From Eudorina sp. 2006-703-Eu-15 (Eukaryota; Chlorophyta; Chlorophyceae; Chlamydomonadales; Volvocaceae): a stretch of DNA of 64,000 bases. The notes below the pieces were generated by a model. That model did no database searches. It was not told where the DNA came from and worked only from the letters and a program-made list of their open reading frames with translations. The position numbers were made by a program, and so were the translations under genes. The stretch spans positions 248,001 through 312,000 of the forward strand of contig BDSI01000047.1 of the NCBI GenBank assembly GCA_003117195.1, written 5' to 3'. Position 1 is the stretch's first letter. The number at the start of each line of letters is the position of its first letter. Shown piece by piece: positions 11,796-33,400 of the stretch.

Positions 11796-13097
11796 AGGGG
11801 ATCAGTGCGGCTGGCGGGCCTTGGAACGTGCTCGCACGCCGTTGTGTTTAACGAAGGATCCCGCCTGATTCAAACCAATTCGGTACGCCGTTGTGTGTAC
11901 GCGGGGATGTCAGCACTAAGAGTTGCCTTGCTGAAAGCTAATCCGACGGCCCGGGCGATCTCGCTGTTAAATGAATAGTCATCGGGAGTTCAACCACCGG
12001 GGCAGTGCGACTTCAAGACGGCCGCTGTACAAGCGGTCCGTCCTCCCGGCCGCGTGCGCCCAGCTTTGGGCTCCACGCTTTTGAAGTTCCCCGTCCACCG
12101 GGTTGATGGATAGGTTCGTATCCACGTCGTCGTTGCGTGCGTCGTTTCACGGCTGGCTGACAGCCGGCGGCACACTTGCTTGCTGGGGTCGGCCGTCAGC
12201 GGCCCTGCCCAGCGGGACCTTGCGCTGCCCCGCGAGGGCGCCTGAGGGCGATGTGCACAGTGTCACTCGAGCTGGAGCGGGATCGAGACAGGGAGGAGAT
12301 CCGCTGTTTGGCTGTTTTTATCTTGCAATCCTAGGGACAGGGATGAGGGGAGGGCGGGGTTCCAGCGGGCTGGTGCGCTCACACGGGCTGCCGCCGGGGT
12401 CGTGTGCCGCTGGCTAGCTACCAAGACGGCGCGAAGTGCTTCGGGGGGTCGCTGGGGGTTAGCGGCACCGCCCAGCAGCCCCTCAGCGGCGACGGCCCGT
12501 AACGCCCGCTGCCGCGGCCGCCACAGCAAAGGGGTGCGGGACCGGGACCTTTCCATGTATGCATGTCGCATGTCGCCGCTTCGCGCGTCGTGGTTATCCA
12601 CACCGCGCGTCCATTGGGTCAGGGGATGTGGCGGCGGGATTCTGTGCCGTACTATCTATTGTTCGCTGACCAACGGGTGACTGGGTGGGAGTGCAGGTGG
12701 GCTGTCTTTTTCGCGGACTGGGACCTCGATGTAGGGAGGGGTACCTGAACTTGCCTGGGGCTTGCAACGTGGGCGAGTGGGCGCCAGAGTTTGCTGCGGT
12801 GGGGGTCGCTGCAGGAGGTCGTGCAGCCTGCGCAGGTGCAGTGAGGTGGTATCCCCGGGAGGTGCGCTGCGGTGCTGCCCGGGTGTGCTAGGTGGGTTTG
12901 AGGTGTCCACATCAGTTTCGCTGCATCCACTGCGCAGCCCGCATCCATCCATCCATGTCAACACCCATCCATCCATCCATCCACTTATCCACCCATTCCC
13001 TCGCTTTTCCGGAAAACATGCACCCCTTTCGCGTGAGTAGAGCGCGTCTGCGGGCTGCTTAGCAGCAAGTGTGCGCTTGAGGGCCGGGGAAGGGGGC

Positions 13098-13270
13098 GCA
13101 TACTTGGTGGTGGTTTGCTAGTAGGGGCGCCCTGGTGATCAACTCCCCCTGTGGTTCCCTGTTTCGGTGCACTTGTGGATGTCCGGTGCGCCACGGTGGC
13201 GCGATTTCGTTTATGCAGTGTATGGTGAGGAAGCTTTGGCTGTCACCGATGAACCCCGAGGGTCCCATTA
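13098..13270 (-). repeat. Dispersed LTR-like repeat copy
   Basis: Aligns with 16670-16945 through GGTGGTGGTTTGCTA, GGGGCGCCCTGGTG, GTGCACTTGTGGA, CGGTGGCGCG and TGCAGTGT. It ends in GGCTGTCACCGATGA, the reverse complement of the TCATCGGTGACAGCC block following TGTTACAG at 16205. It therefore reads as a minus-strand copy. Confidence 0.75.
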
Positions 13271-16192
13271 ATGATAGTACTTGCAGTACCATAAACGGCG
13301 AGCGAATGATGGCGCGCTGTACGACACCTGCGTGTGGGCGAGGACCAGTGTCCGTCTGGGTCTGTCGCGTCCTTGAATGGGTAGGCGGGAAGTGATCACC
13401 TCTAGGAACCTTGCCTTGGTGTTCCCGATGCGGCCCCCCCCCCCCGGTATTCGCGAGGTAGGGATGCGGGTCCGCTGCATGTAATGCGGGGTTGGGCAGC
13501 GTCCCCCCTTTCTGGTGCGCAGGCTGTGCTGTGCTTGGGTTGCGTTAATTTTTGCTGCCTGTTGGGGCTGCGACGGAAGCCATGCGGTGGCTGGAAAGCA
13601 GTTGTGTTGGTGGGTGATGCTCGGGAGAGGTTCGCCCCAGGGTGTTCCTCGGGCCTGGCAGTCTGTGATGTTGATTATTGACGGGGCGAAGGACGCACAA
13701 TCGCTCGCGTTGTTGTTGATGCTGCGGCCGTTGCCATTTCCAGGGTGAATGGGTCTGACCTGGAGCCCTGCCGCTGGGGAATTGCCGCCATGAATTGCTA
13801 TTTGTTGAAATGCTGCGTGACGTCGGGCGCCTGAGAGCCGATTCTGTGGATTGTCCGCGCCTCTGTTCTGTACTGGGGATGCCTCCGATGCCATTGCCCC
13901 GCTGAAGTTGGATTCCGTTCCTGGCCAAGGATGCCATCAATAGCTGAAGCACACATACATATATACATCACACAGTTGGACGTTTTTCCGTTCGTTTCGG
14001 GTCGACGAGGGTTTTTGTCAAGCGGCTCAGAGGCGCCGGCCGCCGGGTTGCCCCGCTGGCACTGACAGGCGCCTCTTGAGGGGATGGCGCCCGACGTGGG
14101 CCCCTGATGTTGCCCCCGCTCAGGCACCCGCAGAGGCAGGTGGATGACCGGGTGAGCCACCCGCTTGACCTTCCAAACTGCATGTTGACCCCTGGGTCCC
14201 ATCCTGGAGCCCTGCCCCTGGGAGCCCTGTCGTTGAACGACATGAGCGAGTAATTGTTGTATCTTGTGATAGGTATGGGCCGCTGCTGGGTCGAGGGGAC
14301 CCGGGCCGGCGCCGCCTTCCGTTGAGCGCCCCGCCGCCCGATATTGGCCACCTCAGTGCAAGTGGATGTTGATGCTGCTGGTTTGTGAGCATGCGCATGG
14401 CGTGGGGGGAGTCGCGCGCCAGTACCCTGGGGGAAGGAAACAGCCCACCCCCCCGTGAAACACCTGTTAGGGCAGTGGGCGGTGCAGTGCCTATCCGCGC
14501 CTACGCCTGGTGGGGCACTGTCGTGATGCTGTCTGTCTGTCCGTCAGTCTGTACAACTATCCGTCAGTCTTGGGTGATGTCTTGCCGACGAGGGCGAGAC
14601 AGCGGTGCTCCTCCCATGCAGCTTCGCTCCTTGCGACGCTGACGTTTGGTTTTGGCACAGGAGTTGAATTGCGCCGGCTTGCCTTCCTAAGATGCCCCTT
14701 GACACGAGTTCCGTTGAGAATAAGTTTGGAGGTGCTCATGCACCGCGTCAACATGCAAGTAGGGTGGGTCAGCCCCAGAGGATAAAGCGCTGCAGGAGGC
14801 ATTGACCGCACCAAGAAACGGGTGCAATCTGAAGTGTAACGTCTGCGGGCGTCTTGCTGAAGTGCTTGCCTATAACATTGCCGCGACTCTTTAAATGGTT
14901 GGCGTGGAATATTTTTCAAAGTGTATGAGACAGGAACGTAGAATGTTCCAGCTGCGCTCACGGATGGCGCAGCAGGTGCCGCTCGACGCGCCCGCGGGCC
15001 TCTTCAGACCGGCTCTCCCCTCCGCCGTTCGTAACCGCATCTCCTCGCGCCTCAATACGCGCAGCCACAACACACATCATCTGGAGCGCGTATCTGTTTC
15101 ACCTAACGCTGGGCATAACAGTTGGTGACGGTTGGCACGGTTTTCTCCGCAAGACGCAAGCCCGGCCGACGTTCCAAGGCGGCGAAGGCCAACCGCGCCC
15201 GCGCCTCCTCAGGCCAGCCGGCTAGGTCTCTATTCGCACACGGTCCTGTACGGCAGGTACGGTATCATGGCTGAGCGAGGACCCCCCCGTTGTGCCACTT
15301 CGTGAGGCAGCCGACCCTACCACATCTACATGCACCTGGACAACCCGCAGAGCTGACGAACACAGCGACGCCATGCCACACATCAGATGGGCTCTGCCAT
15401 CCGACCGTAACAGAAGGCGACCCGCCTAGGGGCTGCGGCACTCGCGGCCCCTCGCTCCCGGAGCCCCATCCGCACGGGAAGCCGGGGGGGGGACCACCGG
15501 GGAACGATGACAGCTGTCACCGCCGCCAAGACCGCGGACAGCTTGAAGGAAAGTATTGGGGGGTTCACGCCTACTCTGACGTTCTTATCCCACTGGTTAC
15601 TTATCCGTTACTGTGTTCCGGCGGGCTTGAAGTTGGCGTGGTCGGTTACCTCTGGTTCCGACCCTTTCGCACCTGCTGTCCTACACACGGTGCACGGTGG
15701 CCGGCCCAACTGCGTGACCGATGGGCCCCGGAAGGGCTTTGCCTGGACGGCGCTGGCATCCCAGCAATACCAAATGTGTCTGTTTGTTACAGAGGGGCTG
15801 CGGATCGTCGTCTGCAGAAGTGCAGATGTGGGCCCTTGCGGCGTCCAGTGCCATCGAGCCAGCAGCTCCAGGAGGCGCACACCGGGCGGCGGCGCCGAGG
15901 TTTTGGGACCTGGGACCATGGGTCACTCGAGGAGGCTGACCGCACCATCTGCACGGCAGGAGCCAACTGGACGCCAGTAGGCTTCTCATGTACATTGTGG
16001 TCCGGGAGGATGTTCGGTCCGGTTCTGTGGACCCGGGTTTCCTCCCATAAGCAACCCTAAACCCTGTCGATGCGTCCTCGGGTGCCTCCCCCTAGACACT
16101 GCGGTGGTGGCCAGCAGGGGCGGCGGGCGGCTATGTCCGCGTCTCCAAGGCCCCTTCCGGTTGAAGCACTGCAGCCGAGTAGCGTGGACTGG

Positions 16193-16245
16193 TATTATTA
16201 TTAGGATGTTACAGCGGACCCCGCGGGTCATCGGTGACAGCCCCG
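16193..16245 (+). repeat. LTR-terminus-like motif, copy 1
   Basis: ATTATTATTAGGA followed by TGTTACAGCGGACCCCGCGG and then GTCATCGGTGACA. The same ~46 bp recur at 58961 and the first ~38 bp at 61826. TG at the start of TGTTACAG fits an LTR 5' terminus, but shared DNA also lies upstream of the TG, so the exact element boundary is unclear. Confidence 0.8.
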
Positions 16246-16596
16246 GCGACAGGTAGGTGTCATACTCGTGAGTAGCGTGGCCGCGGACGGTACCCCCCGC
16301 CAAACGGCGGATGCTGAAGAGATGGCGGCCCAGCGGGCGGTGGCGGAGTTTTGAAGCCGGCTCTACGACATCACAGAGGTAGGCATACCGAGGAAGGGTT
16401 GGTCAGCGGTGGGGCCTACGCGCCCCATCTTGAAGGTGCAGGATGAACGTCTGGTGTGCCGTGGCCCTGTACAGCCAGGTCAAGGTACTTGAGGGAAGTC
16501 CAGCGGCCGCAGAGTAGTGGTTCGCGGGGGGGATGGGGCGATTGTGTGATATCTGGACCATTATTGCCCTTGTTAGGGCAGGGAGGTAATAGACCC

Positions 16597-16945
16597 GATG
16601 GAGCCGTACGGGCACGCCCCTGATGGTGGCTCGCGGGCCCCCGTCGCCTTTCAAGACTACGGGCCACCGCTGGAGAAGTGACCCCGCCTTGGTTGGGGTG
16701 GTGGTTTGCTAATAGGGGCGCCCTGGTGTCTAACTCCGTCCCCCTGAGCGGGCTTTATCCCTGGCTATGGTTGGTTCTCAGGAACGGGATGGTCCCCTGG
16801 TAGGTGCGGTGTGTGTTTCGGACTTTCAGTGCACTTGTGGAGCCTGTCCGGTGTGCCTCGGTGGAGCCTGTCCGGTGTGCCTCGGTGGCGCGGTTTCGCT
16901 TTTGCAGTGTGGTGTGAGGAGTCTGAGGGGGCCGCTGTAACATCA
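16597..16945 (-). repeat. Dispersed LTR-like repeat, longest copy
   Basis: Matches 5207-5350 in its first ~160 bp and 13098-13270 in the rest, so it bridges the two partial copies. It ends with CCGCTGTAACATCA, the reverse complement of TGTTACAGCGG plus flank. Within it AGCCTGTCCGGTGTGCCTCGG is duplicated in tandem (16838-16884). No coding capacity. Confidence 0.75.
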
Positions 16946-18118
16946 TGAGCCTTTCCGACGTAGGCGGGGTCTACTAATATACCAAGGTGCGTTACCGCCT
17001 CTCAGTTACTTTGGATTTTTCTCCTGTATCACTGAACGACACCAATTGCAGTGGCTGACGAGTGCCGTGTGTGCGCGTCGGACTATTCCGACACTGACAC
17101 GGTTCGTTGCTGAGCAGATATCTCAATATATTTAAAAGGGTGCATCAAAATATCTTACACAGTCCCTCATCACCGGTACTGAAAGAATGCATGCCTTGCA
17201 ATGCCCACGAACCCGGCGGAAAGAGCATTATGTGCGATTGCGTAAATATGACAAACATAAGAGCAAATATGACCTTTCCTCTAGGAAAAAAAGTCAAGGC
17301 TCGTACCCAGAGAGCTATTCGGTTTCTTCACTCATGTCTGACTAAGGGACTGCATACGAAGTTATTATTTTCAACGCTCATATTGTGGAGTTGTTCTTAT
17401 CATTATAATAAAGATTCTTGCAATGAAGGGCGTAAGGTAACTTAATGAAAAGGGGCCGCGGAATTTTGTTGACCGGGTTTTTATTTTTGCATGGTGATAA
17501 AAAGATAAGATCCACCATTGTGTTGTCATTTCAACTTTGGGTGGTGTTTGGTTTACACAAACCCAGTCAACAAATGACCCTTACAGAAGACCTGACTCAG
17601 GCAGGCACTCAGCCAGCATTTTAGCGGCCGCTAAACTAGGACAATTAAATTTGTGACACATCAGAAAGGCAATTTCAGGCAATTCACTATCTTGTTCGCT
17701 CAGGGCGAAGACCTGCAGAAACTTTGTACGGTAACAGTTCGGCCATCACGTGCCGTTCATATGACACCCCAAAAGTTTCTTCGTTGTCACCTGCACTGGC
17801 ATTGTTTCTGTGATCCTAGTTAACAAATCTCAAACTGAACTGCCTGTGAAGCCGTCTACAGAACCGTAGAGTCTATCCACTCGACCTGTCGTTTAAACAC
17901 CATGCAATTGCCTTGACACTTTCAAACCAGTCATTTTTAAGAGCATACCGCGCTTGCAGTCTTGGTGTCATCATGTAGTGTCCGCCCGGCAAGGGTTCAT
18001 GGCAAGCGAGACTATCAGTGATCGACATAGTTGGGTTTGGCACAGGCGGCAGAGTGCAAATGCTCGTCGGGTATGAAGTATCGGCAGGACCGTGAAGGCA
18101 GACAACGTACCTGGCGAA

Positions 18119-26394
<8,276 letters not shown>

Positions 26395-27814
26395 CCGGGT
26401 GCTGTACGGCAATAATCACAACGGCCGGTTGTCCCAACTTAGGGTGTGACAGCACAGATTTGCGCAGGTAGGCCGACGGAAGGAATTGGACGTTGTGGGG
26501 CCGCTGGCGCCGGCGCATCGGCGCCGGTGGCTATTACTTGATGGGGTGCGGCCACTGGCCACTGACCACGGGGTCACCGAAGCGGCCATGCGCCACGCCT
26601 GCTGTCAGCTGTGGCGGCAGGCTGCGGAGGGCGTACCGCTCATCTTGTCTTGGCGAGGTCCTGCCAGGGTCGGCCTCCGAAGCGCGAGGCTGGAGGGTCA
26701 GGAGGGCGACGACGCGGCCCTCGCCGAGGACTCGCTAACGGACCGGCACGACGACAGTCCGACTGACTGGGGTTCTCGCGGGGGCCACACGCCCTGTTCG
26801 TCTCGCGCAACAGATGTGCCACGTCTATCTGTGCGACTCGCCTGCCCGCAAGCTTCAAGCCTTCAAAAGCCATAAACCACCAGGAATACAAAGAATTCGC
26901 GCAACCTGTCAGATCGGTTCAGCGCGTGCGTGGCGAATTGAATCGCAGACAAGCTCGGAGTAATCTTGGCCGATGCTGTGACTGGTAAATGTTTGGTAAC
27001 GCAGGTATCGAGTTCAGGCGTAAATGTAATGAAATCAGTAGACGGGCGGTGGGTGTGTAGGCATGTCGCGCGGCGATTCGGCTGCACGGCTGTTTGGAAA
27101 GAAGTGATATGTCACGGCAATTAGGCGTGAGGTGGGGGCTCGCTGTCGCCACCTTCCCCCCCTTCCCAGAGCGGGTCGTAGTGACCTTTCCAGAATACCC
27201 CAGACAGTGGTGTGCCAGAGTAGGACATTACATGTGTTACGTACATCGAATGTGACGGCGCGCTGTTGCCGTACATGACCGCTGCTCGCCAGACTTGTGG
27301 GCTTGCGGCGTTGTTGTGATGATAGGGCCCGCGGCCAGGGGCGCGCTTTCCTCGGGTTGCCAACTTGAACCAAATGTATGGGTGGGTGGACGGATGGATG
27401 GAGGTTACAGCGGGAGTACATAAATTATTCGTCGGCATATGTCGTATCGTGGATGGATTGTACTTTACGTCGTACTTGTGATCGCGTGGGTAATACGATT
27501 TGTGCAGTTATAATGGTTTCGGATGGCGATGCAGAGGCCAATGGACGTCCGGTGGCGCGTAAGAGGGTCTAGGGGTCGCGGCAGTTGGGACGGTTGGGGT
27601 AGTTGGGCGCGACGACAGGGTCGCAGGATGCGCGGACACACATCCGTGCGGCAACATCGAAGCAGGGAAAGCTGATGGGAGGGCGTCCGAGCGTCGGCCA
27701 ACGGCTATGACATGGTGTTGCCGCTTGCTTGCTTGTTTGTGTGTTAAAATAAACCGAGAGACACGACTTGCGAGGACCCTAATTGCGCACGCGGACGAGT
27801 GAGGCCGGCTTGCT

Positions 27815-27877
<63 letters not shown>

Positions 27878-30479
27878 TCGAATGCTCAAGGGCGAAGCGG
27901 AGATCAGGTCGTGTTGACGGCTCCGGGCGCCGCTCCAGTTGGTCGATGCTACGCCGACTGGAGCAGCCTCCAGCACTCAGCCATGCATGGGTAATAATAA
28001 GTGGGTATTCGCGGCGGCGTTGTTTCACCTTGGGTGGTGACGTACGGTGTTGGAGTGAGTTCGTTCTGCCACAAGTACAATGGTGGACAGCGTGACGAAG
28101 GTTGCGTAATGACAGTACGACAAAGTACGGCTGTGGCTGAAGTACGACGTGCCTAGCTGCATGCCCTTGTGCAGCTCACGGCGCCGAAGCCCGCGCCGAG
28201 AAGAGTTTCAGCACTTGGTTGCGTCGCCGGGTGCAGTGTGTTGATGTCGGGGAACGGGGTACTGATGATGCGCCGAGTTGGGCAGTGGGTCCGGAAGGGC
28301 GCCTCTCCAAACCCTGGAGCTGTCTCCTTCGGCTCTCGGAGGAGGTTGCAGCCTGGCGAGGTGGAGGCAAGAAACGCTGGGCATTGAGGGTGGGTGGCTT
28401 CTATGGCGCGGAAAGAAAGGTGTTTGTCATGTAGCCTACTGCTGCTGCTGCTGCTCACGATGATGATGGTGGTAATGGTGGTGGTGATGTTGCGGCGGCG
28501 GCGGCGGCGGCAGCGATGGGTTCCCCAATGCGGTGGCGCCAAAAAACGAACAACAGATAACAAGAAACGTAAACCGAGCAACCATATATATCGAACGCAC
28601 CAAGCAATGCTGCCCCGACGGTTGGTGGCGGTTGGCAGGTGCAGAAAGGGACGGTGGTTGTGCCGCGTTAGCGACGACGGCGCCCTCGCAGACATTATGG
28701 CCGTATGGCAGCGGGCGGGGCGCTACGGTCATGGGCTTAGGACGAAAGGTTGGTTTGGTGGTGGATGCGCGTCAACGTTGACGCCTAACTCCTGCGGATA
28801 CCGAGCCGCGGCTTTGCTCGCATCGCATCCTCGCACTGTACACATTTCGTAGCAGCGTTTCAGCTGTTTATCCACGTCCCGGCGGCTTATTATTATCTCT
28901 TCATTGGAATCTTGTACTGCATGTTTGTTCGTAATTTTCGCTGTGAAGCTTTATTACGTTCACATTGTGTCGTTAGGGGTATGGGTAAGAGCGCCGGGCT
29001 GCGCGGGACTCTGCTGCTCGAAGGACTACTGGCCCTCGTAATCCTCGTCGTGTCTTGAGGGACGCTCAGCTAGAGCGCGTTTCGGACGGACTGCGCCGCG
29101 TCATTGACGGGCGCAGAGTTGTGCAGTCGGTTGCCGTTGGGGAGTGGAGTGCGGAGCTGCTTGCGCGCTGGTCAGGGCGGCATATATATTCCCAACTGCC
29201 ATCGGTCTTCTGGGGTGTACGGCATACGGTACGGAAGATTCCATCAGGTGCCCTGCACGTGTGCATTTAGAGCAAAACTTTGGTTTCCGTTTGGCGCTTG
29301 GTCGGCCCATACATGCTCCTTGACATCCATGAATTCATAAAGCAGCCTTTCGAGGTGTTGCTTTCGCGGTGGCTTTGAGAATGTTAGTAGAGGTGGTTCC
29401 CGTTCCGCGGACCACACCGAGTGTGTCGGGTTACATGTGCGGTATTGTGCCGTAGCTAGGGAGCCTCCGAACGGTGCAGCTACGTAATATGCACGTGTCG
29501 ACCAGCGGGAACCCACCCGGGTGGTTCAGATTAAGGCAGGCTCCGATGGGTCATCATCAGTGACAGCCTATTGCTGTATGAAATTTCGTTTGACGTAGGT
29601 TTGTGTGACTCCTGCTGGTGAGCTCCTCGCGTGTGACATGTGCGCCGGAAGCCTCGGCGGGAGGGAGGGGGCATATCCCGGCGGCTTGTTGCGACCCAGT
29701 GCTGATGATATTTGGCCACGCACGCACGCTTTCGACGTCCATTAAGTCCGGGCGACGACTGCCCTGTGCGAAGACTGTAAGGGCGCCATGGCGAGGCATG
29801 GCGCAAGTGCTGTATGTGCTTGGCACACATGCTGCCTTGCTGAGGCCTGGGGCCAAGGCATGGGCTCCAGCGTGCGCCGCGTATCATGAAAAGCAGGCCG
29901 CAGTTATCACGATGACCAGGACGAAGGGACGCAAGCGACGAAAGCACCTGTCGTCGGAAACCTTACGTAATTCGTCGCTCAGGGTCGCTCGGCCAGAGTG
30001 TATTCCGCGTCTCCGCGCCGACCACGATCACGCCAGGCTAAATCGACCATGATTCTTCTCACTATGTGTGCACCAGTAGGACGCTATGGCTTGCAACTTC
30101 GAGATTGTGTACCACTGGCCTCTGTTTCCGTGTACGTGGTGACCGTGGTCTTGCGGAGATCGCGTTCGCGTAATGCAACCCATAGTCATTAAGATTGCCC
30201 GCGACCCCTTGCTGATTGGTACCACTGTTTGGTACCGCGGGCAGAAGCGAGTCGTTGACGGTTAGGTTGAACGGCTCCCCTCCTTGACAGCATCTGCCAG
30301 TTGTATCGCGGTATTCAACATGAAATTAATCAAAGCCCGGATAAAGCAATTCACAGGCCTTTTAACCTTTTGCGAGTATTAAAATTGGCGGGATGTCGCA
30401 CCTATTGACAAACTCGTAGTCTCATGCTGTCTTGCACATTCCAGGACAAATTTGTTTGAATTTATGAAGCGCTGCAGCT
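26395..30479. other. Intergenic: permease 3' flank to WD40 gene
   Basis: No supported gene in 4.1 kb. A (GT)n array and a CTG/GGT/CGG-rich patch (28438-28512) occur. An ATG frame at 28921-29058 would encode 45 aa with a hydrophobic C-terminus; I cannot distinguish it from chance. Open frames at 26486-26875 and 29055-29270 show no motif. Confidence 0.55.
27818..27876. repeat. (GT)n dinucleotide array
   Basis: About 28 GT units, uninterrupted, intergenic. Confidence 0.97.
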
Positions 30480-33400
30480 ATGGGTACATTCAAGACTCTC
30501 GAGGCGTTCTTCAAGCCGGTACCAAAGTCGCGCGACAGCTCCTCTGCTGGCATCGCCGACGCTTCACAGCCCGTCCCAGATGACAAAGAATGCGGATCGC
30601 AGCCTGCATCTCAGACTCTCAACGCGACAAGTCAGCCCCCTCGCCCCGCACCAAAAACCATCGCACCACCTTGCACAGCCGACCCAAATGCGCCCGCACC
30701 GCAGCCGCCATCAGCCAAAGTAATTCCAGACGACCGCACGGCGCGCACCACAGCGCTCAAGAAGCCTCTACAGGGTGGTGCCGGTACGGTGGTCGCCCGT
30801 TCCAAGTCTGATATCCTTGCGGAGATGTTGAACGGCCGCAAAGCTGTCACCTCGTCTGCGGCTGCGGGTCCTGGCCGCCATGACGGGCCGCCGGCAAGTC
30901 GTGACACCCCGGCTGCTGCTGCTGCGGCTGCTGCTATTGCTGGCGCTAGCGAAGCGCCTGCCGCGCCGAATCGAGGGCCAGTGTCAGCGGCGCGGCCAGT
31001 AGCGCCACTCGCCCCCACTGCTGTCCCGCCATCGGGGCCGCCGGTAGTCGTCAGCAAAGGACCGGACGTTCCTTCGGTCCCCCGAACTAACACGATCGTG
31101 ATCACCTCCGCCGCTGCCGCTGCCGAGGCTGAGGAGCGGCCCCGCAAGCGGCCCTACGTGCCGATGACAGCTGCGGGCGCGGCGGCCGCTGCACGCAGCG
31201 CGGGGACAGCTCCGGCGCGAGCACGCCGCAGTCTGACCCCCCTGGAGCGGAGGTCCAACCTGACCTGCCTGCTGCAAGCGCGTAGTCAGGGAAGGCTACT
31301 TGCACACGGGGAGCTGTGGTGGTACGGCAGGCCGGGCCTGGTGCAGGTACGGCAAGGTCCATCGCGGGCCAAACCGCGCGTGAACAGCGCGGAGCTGCGA
31401 GGCGGTTGGCAGTGGTGCTCTGTGCGCAGAGGGTCATTTGGGTATGTAGGGGCCAAACGGGAATCGGAGATGTTGATTTCTCGGTGCACGTACACAGTTA
31501 CCCTTTGAGGACAGTTACCCTTTGAGGACAGGCATCTGCTGGCTGCTGTGGATGTGCAGGTGGGCTGCTGGAGCGGCGCGGAGGGACTCCGAGCCGCATC
31601 TGTCGTACACCAAGACGCGGTGGCCCAGATCGAGGTAACGCCGGAGACCGACGCGGCGCGCGCGTGCCTGGCCGTGGGGCAGGCCAACCAACTCGTACGG
31701 ATCGTGCCGTACAGAGTGTTGAGGGACTACGCGGAGTCGAGGAGGGCTGCGGACCGTGAGGCCGCTGAGGCGAGCGACGGAAGCGACGAAGATGACGGTG
31801 CAGGGGCCGCAACGCGGCAGCGACGGCGGCATGCGGCGGCGAGGCTGCTGCCCTGGGCGGATCTTGCCGACGCCGGACGAGTGCGGTACGCTGACGGCAG
31901 CGGCGGCAGCGGCGGCGGCGTGGACCGCGCGGGCTGGTGGGGCAACGACGGGTTCGGCGGTGCCATCGCCGCCGCCAGGAGCAGCGCTGTGCTGTCCCTG
32001 AACACGCGCAACCACGTTGCCTGTTTAGGTTGGGATCCACGGCGGCGAGGCCGACTGGCGCTCGTGGATCGATCGTCGCCAAGCATAACGGTGCTGGACT
32101 TGGGCTGGGGACAGAGCAGCGGGGGCGGCGGAGGCGGCGGGACCACTAGGGTAAGTTCGCCCTATGCACTGTTCGCATCTGGACGCTTGAAAATGCGGGA
32201 GATCGCTGCCATTGGTGTTTTGGGCTTTTGGCACGGTGGTGAAGGTGACGAAGGCCGTTCCTAAATGGTACGCCTCGTCTTGTCACATGTTGCGGTGCAG
32301 TCCGGCGACTTCACCCGCACCGTCCTCAGCGTCGGCGGCACCGGAGGCACCGGAGGCGGCGGCGCCGCGCGCGCCATGGCGTATGTAAAGTACGGCAGTC
32401 TTGCAGGGCCGTATACGTTGGCGGCAGCAGGTCGGGCCGGCGGTGAGGGCGCCGTGGTGCACCTGTGGGATGAGCGGCGGGGCAGCCTTCCCGTGTCGCG
32501 CCTGGCATGTCCGGGCGGGGCCTCATTGGTGACCCGCATGGAGCCCACCCTGGACGGTACGGCATTGCTGGGTGTCGTAGGATCCGGAACGGTAAGCGTG
32601 TGGAGCGAAGCAAAGGGGAAGGGACCCCCGTCGGGGCTTGGGGAGGTTTGTTTCTGAGGCTTCTGCGCTCTGCAGGTTTGCAGCTTGCTGCCCGCAGCCG
32701 GCAGGACGCTGTACATATATGAAGTTAGCATGCGTGGTCAGCGAGGGAGAGGTTGTGACAACGCCCGTTCGGATCGGCCAGACCGCCATTAAGCCAGAGC
32801 TCTCTCTCTCGAGGAGCAGTCAACACTGCACAGCACACGGCGATGCGAACCCGCACCCAAGGGACAGCAGCCGATGCGGCCCGCGAGCCTGTGCCTGACT
32901 GAATGACCGCAGGACGGAATGTCTGACGAATTGAAGGTTAGGATCTTGAGTGCTTACTGCGAGCATTGCACATGCTCGCGGTCCAGCCTCCTCTTGCGGC
33001 AACACAGAACACGCTATCTGAAGCGAAACCTACTTGAGCGCTGCCCCTCGTCGGTGCTCTCGCAGCTCGTGCTGTGGGATGTGCGGCGCGCTTCGAGTAC
33101 AGCCGCCTGCAGCGCCGTATTTAGCTTGGGCGCCTCCGTCCCCGCGCCCTCGGCGGTGGTCGGCTCCTGGGACCTGCTCAGTCCGCTGGCGGCAGTCGGG
33201 TGCCGACGGCCTGTGATCAGCAGCCTGGCGCCAGACCCACGGGACGCCAGCCGTACGGCAATATTGACGCAGGTGAGAAACAGGTCCCGCGTACGACTTG
33301 GACAACCGGGCTAGGCAAAGTCGACGGGGCCGCTTGACAGGCGGCCCTTCAAAAGATTAAAAGGGTACTGAGATACTGACCCACGGTTCGGCCCGCCCCT

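Larger units (their letters stand above)
11796..18118. other. Gene-poor, repeat-bearing interval
   Basis: I see no supported gene over 6.3 kb. Open frames at 12103-12417, 13268-14351 (minus) and 15290-16060 have no recognisable motifs and no splice partners. Three copies of one dispersed repeat family lie here, plus a C12 run near 13433. From ~17100 to 18000 the DNA is markedly more AT-rich than its surroundings, which may be the permease upstream region. Confidence 0.55.

Noticed and set aside
13268..14351. Overlapping minus-strand frames of 127-208 aa
   Set aside because: Three frames open over the same DNA with Arg/Pro-rich, motif-free products; no splice partners.
15290..16060. 256-aa plus-strand open frame
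   Set aside because: No ATG in good context, no motif, two other frames equally open, and it lies in repeat-bearing DNA.
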